Shown here: in pieces, positions 18,505-26,997 of the stretch | How the letters are laid out: each line of letters starts with the position of its first letter | How positions within the stretch are numbered: the stretch's first letter is position 1 | Assembly: GCA_021769555.1 (NCBI GenBank) | Contig: JAETSR010000011.1 | Coordinates: 1-64,000, forward strand | DNA from: Clostridiaceae bacterium | Lineage (GTDB): Bacteria; Bacillota; Clostridia; Oscillospirales; Acutalibacteraceae | Direction: 5' to 3' | DNA length: 64,000 nucleotides | The notes under the pieces: generated by a model | Seen by the model: only the letters and a program-made list of their open reading frames with translations | What the model was told of the DNA's origin: nothing | The model's database searches: none | Translations under genes and position numbers: made by a program

Positions 18505-19576
18505 CAAAATAAAAGATTCATGGAGCAGAATTGAACCTGACGGCTCCGCTGACAGCCGCATACTGTCATCGGTTCTTGCGGAGAACCGCCGGGTCCGTGA
18601 AGAAAGGGAGGACAAAATGACTATAAACCAAAAGAAAGCAGGAAAGCGTGCGCTTACTTTTGCGCTTGCCGCCGCGCTGATTTTCACCCTGACGATAGGT
18701 GTGGGCGCCGCAGGAGGCCTCGGGAGGCTATTCAGCCTGATTACACAGAACGACGGCTCCGACGCTTATAATGGCGATAATCTCGAACTGATTGCAGAGC
18801 GCATGGAGCCGGTGACCGGCGAGATAACGTCAACGCAAAAGGGCAATCTGAAGTTCTCCGTCAAGGAAGCCTATTACGACGGTATGACTCTGTACTGTGC
18901 CAGCGAGATAGAGACGGATATAGACCCAAACGCGGAAGAAACGGACTGGAATTTTGATATTTACATCAATGGGGTAAAGCTGGATTTTGACTATACGTTA
19001 AATGCCAGAAGGTGGGTTAAATCAGAAGACGGAAAATATATCAGCGATTCCATGTCCACAAAAATCCCTGATGAGTTTCGCCCAAAGGGTACCGGGGATA
19101 TCCGTGTAAAATATGTCGCCACCCATTACAGCTACGGCGGCGAGAACGGCAATGGGGACCTGGAAGCGGCAAGCTCTGAATTTACCGTTGCCTGCAGGGA
19201 TGATGCGGTAAACATCGCCGAGACCGTTATGCAGAACGATGTAAAATTCCGTTATCTCCGTTCTTCCACGGCTACCACCGAGGTCTGCATGGACGTGCCG
19301 GTGGAGCTCTCCGAAAATAATCCGGACATATCTTGCGGTATCAGCCTGAGCACAGAGGACGGCAAATATATTTCGCTGAACACCGGGATAGAGGACTATA
19401 GCGATGAAGAACCTGAGAAATACAGTCAGCTGATATACTCAGGCGAGGCTGTACCCGAAGGAGTGACTACGCTGATTGCTCAATTAAACGCATATGATAC
19501 GTCGGACAACAGTAATACCGTAGCGGCAAAATTCCGTATAGACCTTGTTGAAAAGAGCGTTGTTCCGATAGACTAA
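18494..19576 (+). CDS. DUF4179-type membrane protein, probable anti-sigma factor
   Basis: A 360-residue protein with a short charged cytoplasmic N-terminus (about 1-48), a single membrane helix near 50-72 (ALTFALAAALIFTLTIGVGA), and a long extracellular domain of the DUF4179 kind (about 80-360). Such proteins commonly follow ECF sigma genes and hold the sigma factor at the membrane. The start is inside the end of the sigma gene, eleven bases before its last base, with a GAGG site six bases ahead. The open frame extends further upstream, but that part only shadows the sigma gene. Confidence 0.75.
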   Translation: MKNSKIKDSWSRIEPDGSADSRILSSVLAENRRVREEREDKMTINQKKAGKRALTFALAAALIFTLTIGVGAAGGLGRLFSLITQNDGSDAYNGDNLELIAERMEPVTGEITSTQKGNLKFSVKEAYYDGMTLYCASEIETDIDPNAEETDWNFDIYINGVKLDFDYTLNARRWVKSEDGKYISDSMSTKIPDEFRPKGTGDIRVKYVATHYSYGGENGNGDLEAASSEFTVACRDDAVNIAETVMQNDVKFRYLRSSTATTEVCMDVPVELSENNPDISCGISLSTEDGKYISLNTGIEDYSDEEPEKYSQLIYSGEAVPEGVTTLIAQLNAYDTSDNSNTVAAKFRIDLVEKSVVPID

Positions 19577-19579
19577 GGC

Positions 19580-19615
19580 AAAGCCTCCGAAACTCTCGTA
19601 AGTTTCGGAGGCTTT
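19580..19615 (+). terminator. Intrinsic terminator after the sigma/DUF4179 pair
   Basis: Perfect 15-bp stem (19580-19594 with 19601-19615) containing AGCCTCCGAAACT, six-base loop and a short T stretch. It lies between convergent genes and may serve both. Confidence 0.85.
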
Positions 19616-19644
19616 CATATATTCCGTACCTTTTGAACAATAAC

Positions 19645-21390
19645 TTATGCTTTTTTCTTATAGGCCAGCACAATTACAATAGCCGCAGCAAGCACCAAAG
19701 CGCACGCTCCGGTCATAGCCAGCCCGCTCATATCCAATGGGGCAGCCTCGCCCGGCTCCTGCCGCGGCTCAAAATCCTCCTGCTGCCTTCCGGCCGGGAA
19801 CCCGCCGCCCTCTTCCGTATTGGCAGGCATGTCCTGGCCTCTGCCGCCAAAGCCGTTGTTCATTGTGCCCATATCAGAGATATTGACACTTGAGCCGTCG
19901 ATAAGTGTGGAGGAATCCTCATTCTGGCCGTTGGAATCAGCAGGTATTGAACCGTCCAGCTGTCCGCTGATGCTCTTTGCCCTCAGCAGGCAGAAATCCT
20001 TGAGCGCCGCCACACCCTTTTCAAAATCCTCATATGTGCAGAAGCTGGTGGGGCCTTTCTCAACATATGGGGCAATCAGCGCCCGGACACGCTCAAGCTC
20101 ATCGGAAAACGCCCCGCTGTCAAAGAACTCTGAGATAAACTCTGAGAAATACTGGTGATAAAGCTGAGTGTATTCGTCGTTTGAGAATATCCAGGCAAGC
20201 ATAGGACGGCTCTCAACCGTTCCGCCTGAAACAGGCGTGTCGATAGGATAGTTTATCAGGGCGGCCGCGTCCTGAGCACCCATGAATCCACCGAATGCCA
20301 GGTTGTAGTCCCACGGTATCATGGAGAGCCGTCCGTTGTCCTCATAAAGGTAATAATTGTGTATCATCGAGCCTGTGTAGCTGTCAAAATTACATACGAA
20401 GTTGTGCACCACAAAGTAACGTATCACGCTCTCTATGTCAACCGTATTCTCAATGTCTTCGCATAAATTCAGCTTTTTCAGCGATGAAATGAGGCGGTCT
20501 TTATCCTGGCTGGTGATATCTGTCTTGGCGTTGTCGAATATATTGCTGTAGCTTGAGTATTCGTCATCAGTATAGATAAGCGATACGTCGTCGTTCCCGG
20601 AGCCGCCAAAGCCGCCAAAATTCCCAAAGCCTCCGGGCCCGCTGAAATTCTCCATGTCAGGAGCACCCTCCATCTCCATGCCGCCCGCGGGCATATCAGG
20701 CATACTCATGCCGTTCATATCCGGCCGCTCGCCAAATTCCTTCTTTTCTTCCCGGCCGCCCATGCCGCCGAAGCTCTGGCTGTCAGGCTTGTACAGCTCA
20801 CCATAGTCAGCGCCATAGTTTCGCTGTAAAAACGCTTCTTCCACCCCCTCAACGGCCAGGTACAATCCCCAGTCCTCGCCATTGACGCGTATATACACAT
20901 AGCTGCAAAGGGGAGAGGCTGCCCCAAATTCGCCCATCATCCTGTAGGAGATATAGTCCTTCATATATGTGTTATCCTGAATGATATTGTTAAGGCTCAG
21001 CTTGTCAAGCCCATGATAGGTCTGGGCTTTCTCATAGTGGTCGAACTCAATTTTGAAGCTGTAGCGGTCATTGCCATAGCTCTCCACCTGGGTGAGCGAG
21101 GTGTTCCCCTTTGCCCGTATGCCAACATTCCCGAAGGATTCACTGTCCACAACAATGGAGCATGGAGAATACTCCTCATTGGTGCATGTGCTGATAAAGC
21201 TGTCCCAGTCGTCCATCACAATATCCAGCGTGTGCACCGTGCCGGTATCAAAAAGCCGGTCCTCATAGCCCATAGACTGAGGGGTATCTTCTGAGCTAAT
21301 GCCTTTAGCGCTCACGAACAGGACTGTCAGAATGAGCGTTACAGCCAGTATGATACAGCATATCCTGTCAATATATCTGTGTGTTGACAT
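19645..21390 (-). CDS. CotH-kinase-family membrane-anchored protein
   Basis: A 581-residue exported protein with an N-terminal membrane helix (about 8-30), a CotH-like domain (about 50-480, with RAKGNTS near the start, YHGLDKLSLNNIIQDNTYMKDY and the IPWDYNLAFG box), a Gly/Met-rich insertion (about 195-260), and a C-terminal helix (about 555-577) followed by KKKA. CotH proteins are atypical kinases that phosphorylate spore-coat proteins, though many anaerobes carry extracytoplasmic versions of unknown job. It follows the DUF4956 and VTC genes, a combination repeatedly seen in Firmicutes. A GGAGG site precedes the ATG at 21390. Confidence 0.85.
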   Translation of the reverse strand: MSTHRYIDRICCIILAVTLILTVLFVSAKGISSEDTPQSMGYEDRLFDTGTVHTLDIVMDDWDSFISTCTNEEYSPCSIVVDSESFGNVGIRAKGNTSLTQVESYGNDRYSFKIEFDHYEKAQTYHGLDKLSLNNIIQDNTYMKDYISYRMMGEFGAASPLCSYVYIRVNGEDWGLYLAVEGVEEAFLQRNYGADYGELYKPDSQSFGGMGGREEKKEFGERPDMNGMSMPDMPAGGMEMEGAPDMENFSGPGGFGNFGGFGGSGNDDVSLIYTDDEYSSYSNIFDNAKTDITSQDKDRLISSLKKLNLCEDIENTVDIESVIRYFVVHNFVCNFDSYTGSMIHNYYLYEDNGRLSMIPWDYNLAFGGFMGAQDAAALINYPIDTPVSGGTVESRPMLAWIFSNDEYTQLYHQYFSEFISEFFDSGAFSDELERVRALIAPYVEKGPTSFCTYEDFEKGVAALKDFCLLRAKSISGQLDGSIPADSNGQNEDSSTLIDGSSVNISDMGTMNNGFGGRGQDMPANTEEGGGFPAGRQQEDFEPRQEPGEAAPLDMSGLAMTGACALVLAAAIVIVLAYKKKA

Positions 21391-21405
21391 GCCATGCCTC
21401 CTTTC

Positions 21406-22077
21406 TCAGCCCATATAGTCTCCGTTATAGCTTACCAGCACTGCGTCATTAACGCCGTTCATCTCGGAGAGGATGTTGACAATATCAGTACTGCTGTCCT
21501 TCATCCGGACCTCAAGGTTCAGCTCCACTGACCCTGCCTGTACCGTTTTGCTCTTTACCACACAGCGTTTCACCTGCCCCTGGATAAAGCCCACGGCCTG
21601 CATTTCACTTTCATGGTCCCGGCAGTGCAGGACCAGAATATATGGGTTCATATGTGGTTTGGTGTTGGCGAATACCAGAAGCACCGCGCCGATAGTGACG
21701 CTGCCGAACACGGCAAGAGGAATAAGCCCGGCTGCCAGTACTATGCCCGCGCCTATGGCCCAGAACAGGAATGCTATGTCAAGCGGCTCTTTTATGGCTG
21801 CCCTGAAGCGCACGATAGACAGCGCGCCTACCATGCCAAGGGACAGCACCACGTTGGACGTGACCGCAAGTATCACCAGTGTGGTTATCATAGTCATCGC
21901 AACAAGGGATACGCCAAAGCTTGAGGAGTACATTACCCCCGCAAATGTCTTTTTGTAGACGAGAAAAATGAACATGCCTATGCCAAAGGCCAAAACCAGA
22001 GCCAGGGCCATATCAAGAATGCTTACGCTTGAAATTTTCTCCAAAAAGCTGGACTTGAATATATCCTGAAGAGTCAT
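21406..22077 (-). CDS. DUF4956 integral membrane protein
   Basis: A 223-residue protein with about four membrane helices in its first 140 residues (for example ALVLAFGIGMFIFLV, MTMITTLVILAVTS, GAGIVLAAGLIPLAVF) and a soluble C-terminal ferredoxin-like tail. It matches DUF4956, normally encoded beside VTC-domain and CotH proteins. Function is unknown; a role in handling polyphosphate or a wall polymer has been guessed from context only. The start at 22077 follows an AAAAGGAG site; the longer open frame has no better signal. Confidence 0.78.
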   Translation of the reverse strand: MTLQDIFKSSFLEKISSVSILDMALALVLAFGIGMFIFLVYKKTFAGVMYSSSFGVSLVAMTMITTLVILAVTSNVVLSLGMVGALSIVRFRAAIKEPLDIAFLFWAIGAGIVLAAGLIPLAVFGSVTIGAVLLVFANTKPHMNPYILVLHCRDHESEMQAVGFIQGQVKRCVVKSKTVQAGSVELNLEVRMKDSSTDIVNILSEMNGVNDAVLVSYNGDYMG

Positions 22078-22109
22078 AAAATTGCTCCTTTTAGTCGTAT
22101 TTTTGCAGT

Positions 22110-22781
22110 TTAGCTGTATGTGCGGCAGGCCGCGTATTTTGAAAACGCCCCTGTACGGGTTCCGGGGGTCTGTACCAGGTCGCGGATGATGGAAGGCAGA
22201 AAGCTGTCCCACTTTACCTCAAGTATGGCTGTATCTCCGGGAATGGGTATTGTGCAGCAGTCCGGGTCAAGAAACCTGGCACAGTCTGCCCCTGTACGGA
22301 TATGATAGTCGAGAGTAACACGCACATTGCCCGGCGCGTACACAAAAGGCTCCCTCGTATACCGGACGATGGCCTTTGGCTGAAGACCCTGCACAGCCAT
22401 CTTTTGGTACAGCTCCAAAAGGAGCGGGGGACCGTTCTGCTCAAAGATACGGTACCGGCCCTGAGTCAGCGCCATAGCTTTTTCTTTCGGCAGGTTGGCC
22501 TGAAGCTTGGCACAGAGGCCATCTATCTTCAGCTTCTTTTCAAGCAGGACAGCAGACGCATCGCTATTGTAATACCTGAGCCGAAACTTCTCCCGGCGGC
22601 TTACGCCGTTGATTTTCTCTCTCAGAGCCCTGTCACTGGGAGTGTCAAAATACAGGCTGTTTACGGTATAGCTGCCGCCTGAGGCATGAAGGTCAGTACT
22701 CATTACCGCCTGCAGCCTTGACCGAAGGGAAAGGACGTCCCCCATAGATATTTCATGTTTCCATTCATGGCGGAAATCCAT
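22110..22781 (-). CDS. VTC-domain (polyphosphate polymerase-like) protein
   Basis: A 223-residue protein of the CYTH/VTC tunnel-fold type, with an N-terminal FRHEWKHEI, a YTVNSLYFDTPSDRALREKINGVSRREKFRLRYY block, basic LEKKLKI and a late ILEVKW strand; these basic and acidic residues line the nucleotide/polyphosphate tunnel in relatives. Yeast Vtc4 makes polyphosphate from ATP with such a domain. It is the first gene of a minus-strand set with DUF4956 and CotH and has a GAGGTG ribosome site. Enzyme activity of the bacterial versions is uncertain. Confidence 0.82.
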   Translation of the reverse strand: MDFRHEWKHEISMGDVLSLRSRLQAVMSTDLHASGGSYTVNSLYFDTPSDRALREKINGVSRREKFRLRYYNSDASAVLLEKKLKIDGLCAKLQANLPKEKAMALTQGRYRIFEQNGPPLLLELYQKMAVQGLQPKAIVRYTREPFVYAPGNVRVTLDYHIRTGADCARFLDPDCCTIPIPGDTAILEVKWDSFLPSIIRDLVQTPGTRTGAFSKYAACRTYS

Positions 22782-22852
22782 GCTGTTTCACCTCTTTCGT
22801 GTTTACTTCGGTAAAAGAATATCATCTGAACCTTAGAACTGATTTAGAAAAA

Positions 22853-22887
22853 CATAAGCGCCCCGTGAACATTCCGGGGCGCTTATG
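22853..22887 (-). terminator. Intrinsic terminator of the OmpR/kinase operon
   Basis: Perfect 13-bp stem CATAAGCGCCCCG / CGGGGCGCTTATG (22853-22865 with 22875-22887). Read on the minus strand it is followed by TTTTTCTAAAT, so it ends the two-component operon before the VTC gene. Confidence 0.9.
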
Positions 22888-22910
22888 TGAAAAGTGTGTG
22901 AACACAGCGG

Positions 22911-24158
22911 CTACTGCCTGAACTTTACAGTAAAGCAGACCGTATCCGGCTGGATATACCTGGCTGAAACAGCCGCGCGGCTGGCCTCAGCCAGGGAGCG
23001 TGCCACCGCAAGCCCAATGCCGTACCCGCCGCTTTTCTGCGTTCGGGCGGCGTCGGCACGGTAGAAGCGGTCGAAGAGCTTGTCAGGCGGCGCAGTTGGG
23101 AGCGCCGGGCAGGTGTTTTCCAGGCGGAGCGCCGCCCGGCCTTCGCTCTTTTCCAGGGACACGGCAATCCTGCCGCCGTCATTCGCATATTTAGCGGCGT
23201 TGTCAAGCAGAATTGAGAGGAGCCTGCGCACCTGCTCGCGGTCGGCATGTATCATGATACCGCTCTGTATATTGCTCTCAAGACGGATATTTTTGTCCTC
23301 CATAGGCTGGGAAAAGACCTCAAGCGAGCTCCCCAGCAGCTCGCTGAGCGAGAAGTCTACAGGCTCCGTCTGAATTGCGCCCTCGTCCATCCGGGCAAGC
23401 ATGAGCATATCGTTGACCAGGCCGCTCAGCCTGACGGTCTGTTTCCGGATGTTACTGCTCCACTTGCTCTCGCCGTTGTAGAGCTCCATGGCCTCGGCAT
23501 TGGACTGAATGATTGCAAGCGGAGTTTTTATCTCGTGCCCGGCGTTTGTCACAAACTGCTTTTGCCGCTCAATATTCTCAGCAATGGGGCGTATGGCCTT
23601 CCTTGACAGCAGCGCCACAAATGCCAGCATAAGCCCCCAGCCCCCGAGGCCTATGCCTGCGGACAGGAAAAGCACCCGCCAAAACGAGCCGCTTTCTCCC
23701 GATGTATCAAGGAATGCCGCCACAGTATCATGCCTTGGCCCCTCGCGGACAAGATAACGGAAATGCCCATATTCGCCGCGGCCGCTGTCTTTCTCAAGGG
23801 CCTCAAGGGCTAGTTCCAGGGCCTCCTCTTCGCTGACGGTGTAAGTTCGGCTCACATCTACGGATGACGGCTCGCCATTCGGGCCAAAGCGGACTATGAA
23901 AAAGCCTGAGGATATAAATGCTCCGTATTCATTCTCCGGGGGGAAATCGAAGGGAAAGGGCCTGCCGGAGGGCTTCTGCATAGGAGGAGGGCTGTGCATA
24001 TCGCCGCCTGTGCTGCAGAGCAGCTCAAGAGTACGGTCCATGCGCTGGCTTATCATCATAAGATTAGCGGCGTTTATTGTCCCGAGGAGCAGGAGAATCA
24101 ACCCGGTTATTGCGGTCATTGCAGCAATTACAAATCTCCTCTGCAGGGACTTTATCAT
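22911..24158 (-). CDS. Two-component sensor histidine kinase
   Basis: A 415-residue membrane kinase with helices near 8-32 and 172-195 that bracket an extracellular sensor loop, a HisKA domain with the phospho-accepting His208 in NAGHEIKTPLAII, and a HATPase domain (LLDNAAKYAND, the degenerate G box and GGYGIGLAVARSLAEA). Its start overlaps the response-regulator stop by four bases. The stimulus is unknown. The neighbouring VTC/DUF4956/CotH genes lie downstream of its terminator and could be targets. Confidence 0.93.
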   Translation of the reverse strand: MIKSLQRRFVIAAMTAITGLILLLLGTINAANLMMISQRMDRTLELLCSTGGDMHSPPPMQKPSGRPFPFDFPPENEYGAFISSGFFIVRFGPNGEPSSVDVSRTYTVSEEEALELALEALEKDSGRGEYGHFRYLVREGPRHDTVAAFLDTSGESGSFWRVLFLSAGIGLGGWGLMLAFVALLSRKAIRPIAENIERQKQFVTNAGHEIKTPLAIIQSNAEAMELYNGESKWSSNIRKQTVRLSGLVNDMLMLARMDEGAIQTEPVDFSLSELLGSSLEVFSQPMEDKNIRLESNIQSGIMIHADREQVRRLLSILLDNAAKYANDGGRIAVSLEKSEGRAALRLENTCPALPTAPPDKLFDRFYRADAARTQKSGGYGIGLAVARSLAEASRAAVSARYIQPDTVCFTVKFRQ

Positions 24159-24829
24159 TTAAGCACCTCCAGGGTATAGCCAACGCCTCTCTTTGCGGCT
24201 ATGGCAATATCAGCTCCCAAAGCGGAAAGCCTCTTGCGCAAATAGGATATATATACCCACACAACCCCCAGCTCAGCTTCAGTGTCGTAGCCCCAGACCC
24301 GGCACAATATATCCTCTGTTGAGAGATAAATGCCCCTGTTCAGCATTAAAAGCTCCATCAGCTGATACTCAAGCTTGGGCAGCACAAAGGACTGTTCCCC
24401 GCGGGAGAGCTCACAGCTTTTCTGGTTCAGCGTGATATTGCCGCAGCTCAGGAGATTGGGCGTGTACTCGGCCCGCCGGCGAAGGAGCGCGCGCACCCGG
24501 GCCAGCAGCAGCTCCATGGGGAATGGCTTCGGAAGGTAGTCGTCCGCTCCGGAATCCAGCCCATGTATTTGGTCTTCCGTCTCAGACTTGGCGGTCAGCA
24601 GCAGTACAGGCGTCCTGCACCCGGCGCTTCTGAGCTTTTGCAGCACCTCAAGGCCGCTGAGCACGGGCATCATGATATCGAGAATTATACCGTCGTACTG
24701 CCCGCCGAGGGCATAGTCCAGGGTGGACTGACCGTCGTATACGGCGTCCACGCTGTATTTATGATATGTCAGAATATCTACTACGGCCTCGGACATTGCG
24801 GGCTCATCCTCCGCGTACAGGAGCTTCAC
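24155..24829 (-). CDS. OmpR-family response regulator
   Basis: A 224-residue regulator: receiver domain with acidic pair Glu7/Asp8, phospho-acceptor Asp51 (IILDIMMP) and a Lys in LPKPF, then a winged-helix DNA-binding domain (about 125-222, with WVYISYLRKRL and GVGYTLEV). I favour the GTG at 24829 as start: a GAGG site lies eight bases before it and the protein then begins VKLLYAEDE, as relatives do. GTG 24838 and ATG 24835 are alternatives but sit too close to that site. Confidence 0.92.
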   Translation of the reverse strand: MKLLYAEDEPAMSEAVVDILTYHKYSVDAVYDGQSTLDYALGGQYDGIILDIMMPVLSGLEVLQKLRSAGCRTPVLLLTAKSETEDQIHGLDSGADDYLPKPFPMELLLARVRALLRRRAEYTPNLLSCGNITLNQKSCELSRGEQSFVLPKLEYQLMELLMLNRGIYLSTEDILCRVWGYDTEAELGVVWVYISYLRKRLSALGADIAIAAKRGVGYTLEVLK

Positions 24830-24883
24830 AGGCATCACCTCAAACAGTATTATAGATAAGGGAGCTTAGTTTTACCTTAGCAT

Positions 24884-24912
24884 ATTCTATCAGATATTTG
24901 AATGTATTTCAA
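24884..24912 (-). promoter_or_regulatory. Promoter of the OmpR/kinase operon
   Basis: Minus-strand TTGAAA (24912-24907) and TAGAAT (24889-24884), 17 bases apart. The -35 box is one arm of an inverted repeat shared with the divergent tgt promoter. Confidence 0.65.
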
Positions 24913-24925
24913 CAAACAGTTGAAA
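24907..24925. promoter_or_regulatory. Inverted repeat formed by two divergent -35 boxes
   Basis: TTTCAAC-AAACA-GTTGAAA is a perfect 7-bp dyad. Each arm is the TTGAAA -35 of a divergent promoter (response regulator leftward, tgt rightward), so polymerase or a regulator bound at one is likely to exclude the other. Confidence 0.6.
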
Positions 24926-24948
24926 TGTACTAAGAGAACGTGTATAAT
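24920..24948 (+). promoter_or_regulatory. Promoter of tgt
   Basis: TTGAAA (24920-24925) and TATAAT (24943-24948) are separated by 17 bases, about 30 bases before the start codon. Confidence 0.75.
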
Positions 24949-24977
24949 ATCGGGAGTATAAACCGATGGAGGTTCCA

Positions 24978-26108
24978 ATGTACCGACTGATAAAAACCGA
25001 GGGCGCTGCCCGCCGGGGAGAGCTTGCCACTGTGCACGGCACGGTGCAGACCCCGGGCTTTATGAACGTTGCCACAGCCGGAGCCATAAAGGGCGCTGTG
25101 TCGGCATATGACCTTAAAGAGCTGGACTGCCAGGTGCAGCTCTGCAACACCTATCACCTGCACCTTCGCCCGGGAGACGAGACCGTGAGGAAGCTTGGGG
25201 GAATCCGGAAGTTCACCGGCTGGAACGGCCCGGTGCTCACGGACAGCGGAGGCTTTCAGGTGTTTTCCCTGGCAAAGCTCAGAAATATCAGGGAGGAGGG
25301 GGTCACCTTTGCCTCCCATATTGACGGGCACAGGATATTTATGGGGCCGGAGGAGAGTATGCGTATCCAGTCGAACCTGGGCTCCACCATTGCGATGGCC
25401 TTTGACGAATGTGTGGAAAACCCGGCGGAGTATGACTACGCAAAGCTGTCCTGCGCCAGGACCACACGGTGGCTTCAAAGGTGCAAGGCTGAGATGGGGA
25501 GGCTCAACGCCCTTGAAGACACTCTTAACCCAAGGCAAATGCTCTTTGGCATAAACCAGGGCTGTACCTATCCAGACCTTAGGATAGAGCATATGAAACA
25601 GATAGCGGACATGGACCTGGACGGCTACGGTATCGGCGGCCTGGCCGTTGGAGAGCCCGCAGAGGTGATGTACTCGGTTATCGAGGCCATAGAGCCGCAT
25701 ATGCCAAAGGACAAGATACGCTATTTAATGGGCGTCGGCACTCCTGCTAATATTCTTGAGGGCGTGCGCAGGGGAGTGGACCTGTTCGACTGCGTTATGC
25801 CCACCAGAAACGCCCGGCACGGCCACGCCTTTACAATGGAGGGCTGCAGGAATCTGCTGAACGCCAAGTACACCCTGGACGAGGCCCCGCTGGACGGGCA
25901 GTGCGGCTGCCCGGTCTGCCAAAGGTTCTCCAGGGCTTATATCCACCACCTGTTCAAGGCCGGGGAAATGCTCGCCATGCGCCTGACGGTCATGCATAAC
26001 CTGTATTTTTACAATAACCTGCTCAAGAAAATTCGCGGAGCTCTGGACGAGGACCGTTTCGAGGCGTTCTACAGGGAGAATATCGAGGCGCTGAGCCGAA
26101 GGATATAG
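24978..26108 (+). CDS. tgt: Queuine tRNA-ribosyltransferase (tRNA-guanine transglycosylase)
   Basis: A 376-residue enzyme that swaps guanine-34 for a queuine precursor in tRNAs for Tyr, His, Asn and Asp. Diagnostic boxes are LTDSGGFQVFSLA, GGLAVGEP, the catalytic FDCVMPTRNARHG region, and the C-terminal zinc site CGCPVCQ with a later histidine. The family length is about 370-380. The ATG at 24978 is chosen over 24966 because a GGAGG site sits five bases before it. yajC follows, a very common neighbour of tgt in bacteria. Confidence 0.96.
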   Translation: MYRLIKTEGAARRGELATVHGTVQTPGFMNVATAGAIKGAVSAYDLKELDCQVQLCNTYHLHLRPGDETVRKLGGIRKFTGWNGPVLTDSGGFQVFSLAKLRNIREEGVTFASHIDGHRIFMGPEESMRIQSNLGSTIAMAFDECVENPAEYDYAKLSCARTTRWLQRCKAEMGRLNALEDTLNPRQMLFGINQGCTYPDLRIEHMKQIADMDLDGYGIGGLAVGEPAEVMYSVIEAIEPHMPKDKIRYLMGVGTPANILEGVRRGVDLFDCVMPTRNARHGHAFTMEGCRNLLNAKYTLDEAPLDGQCGCPVCQRFSRAYIHHLFKAGEMLAMRLTVMHNLYFYNNLLKKIRGALDEDRFEAFYRENIEALSRRI

Positions 26109-26125
26109 CCCTGAAAAATAAATGC

Positions 26126-26154
26126 TTGCAAGTTTGCGGTTTTCCTGATATAAT
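26126..26154 (+). promoter_or_regulatory. Promoter of yajC
   Basis: TTGCAA (26126-26131) and TATAAT (26149-26154), 17 bases apart. The predicted start near 26161 rules out the TTG at 26167 as a useful start codon. Confidence 0.65.
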
Positions 26155-26190
26155 CATTAGTAATCATTGGAAGGGATGTGTTCACAAACG

Positions 26191-26529
26191 ATGTACAACC
26201 TTAATTTACTTGACGCTTCAGCGGCCCAGGGAAGCGGCGGAGGCATGAGCCTTATCGTGATGCTTTTGGTCTACGGCCTGTTCTTCGTGGCGCTGTACTT
26301 TATCTTCTTCCGTCCTCAGAACAAGAAGAAGAAAAAGGAAGCCGAAATGCGCAAGAACGCCCAGGTCGGCGATGAAATCACTACCATCGGCGGAATTTGC
26401 GGGCGAATTGTGGCGGTAAAGGATGAATCCGAGTCGGTCATAATAGAGACCGGCAGCGACAAGTCGAAGCTCCGCGTGAAGCGCTGGGCCATCGGCAGCG
26501 TAGATACCGTACACGAGGACGACGCCTGA
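26191..26529 (+). CDS. yajC: Preprotein translocase subunit YajC
   Basis: A 112-residue small membrane protein with one helix near residues 16-36 (LIVMLLVYGLFFVALYFIFFRPQ) and a basic cytoplasmic tail with KKKKKEAEMRKNAQVGDEITTIGGICGRI, the YajC signature. YajC associates with the SecDF part of the secretion machinery. The frame can also start at TTG 26167 or ATG 26176, but a GGATGTG site is placed ten bases before the ATG at 26191. Confidence 0.93.
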   Translation: MYNLNLLDASAAQGSGGGMSLIVMLLVYGLFFVALYFIFFRPQNKKKKKEAEMRKNAQVGDEITTIGGICGRIVAVKDESESVIIETGSDKSKLRVKRWAIGSVDTVHEDDA

Positions 26530-26550
26530 TTTTTGGCAGTATTCGGGAAT

Positions 26551-26605
26551 AAAAGGGCCTTGCAGCGCATAGTATTACACATACTAAGAGCTGTGAGGTC
26601 TTTTT
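26551..26605 (+). terminator. Terminator-like hairpin overlapping the next ribosome site
   Basis: AAAAGGGCCTTGCAGC (26551-26566) pairs, with G-U and a few mismatches, with GCTGTGAGGTCTTTTT (26590-26605), which ends in five T residues. The GAGG ribosome site of the following gene lies inside the 3' arm. Confidence 0.6.
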
Positions 26606-26608
26606 GTT

Positions 26609-26986
26609 ATGAAATGGGTAAGAGCTTTGATACTTTCCGCTGTAGTTACCGCCGGGGCAAGCCTGCTGCTTCTGTCCGTGATTACCTTTTTTGTCTGCCG
26701 CTCAGGGTCCCTGCCGAGAGGTTCTGTTACCATCATCACCACCATAGCCGCCTGCGCAGCCGTGTTTTTGGGAGGCTTTCTCTCTACGCTGTCTGTGCGG
26801 GAGAAGGGGCTGCTGCTGGGCCTGGGAGCAGGGGCGGTATTTGCTGTATTCGCGGGCATAGTGTCCGTGCTGATATTCCGGGCTGAGCTGGGCCCTGCAA
26901 GCGCGGGGAAGATAGCGGCAGTGCTCCTGAGCGGGGCCATCGGCGGTGTGCTTGGGGCCAACAGGAAGAGCAAGGTGAAATTCTGA
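26609..26986 (+). CDS. TIGR04086-like small membrane protein
   Basis: A 125-residue protein with four predicted membrane helices (about 5-29, 38-60, 66-88 and 98-116) and a basic tail. Size, helix pattern and position after tgt-yajC match the TIGR04086 membrane family of Clostridia, whose function is unknown. Its ribosome site GAGG (26595-26598) is buried in the 3' arm of the preceding hairpin. In some Clostridia this region also encodes the SCIFF peptide; I do not find it here. Confidence 0.65.
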   Translation: MKWVRALILSAVVTAGASLLLLSVITFFVCRSGSLPRGSVTIITTIAACAAVFLGGFLSTLSVREKGLLLGLGAGAVFAVFAGIVSVLIFRAELGPASAGKIAAVLLSGAIGGVLGANRKSKVKF

Positions 26987-26997
26987 GGCTTACAATC

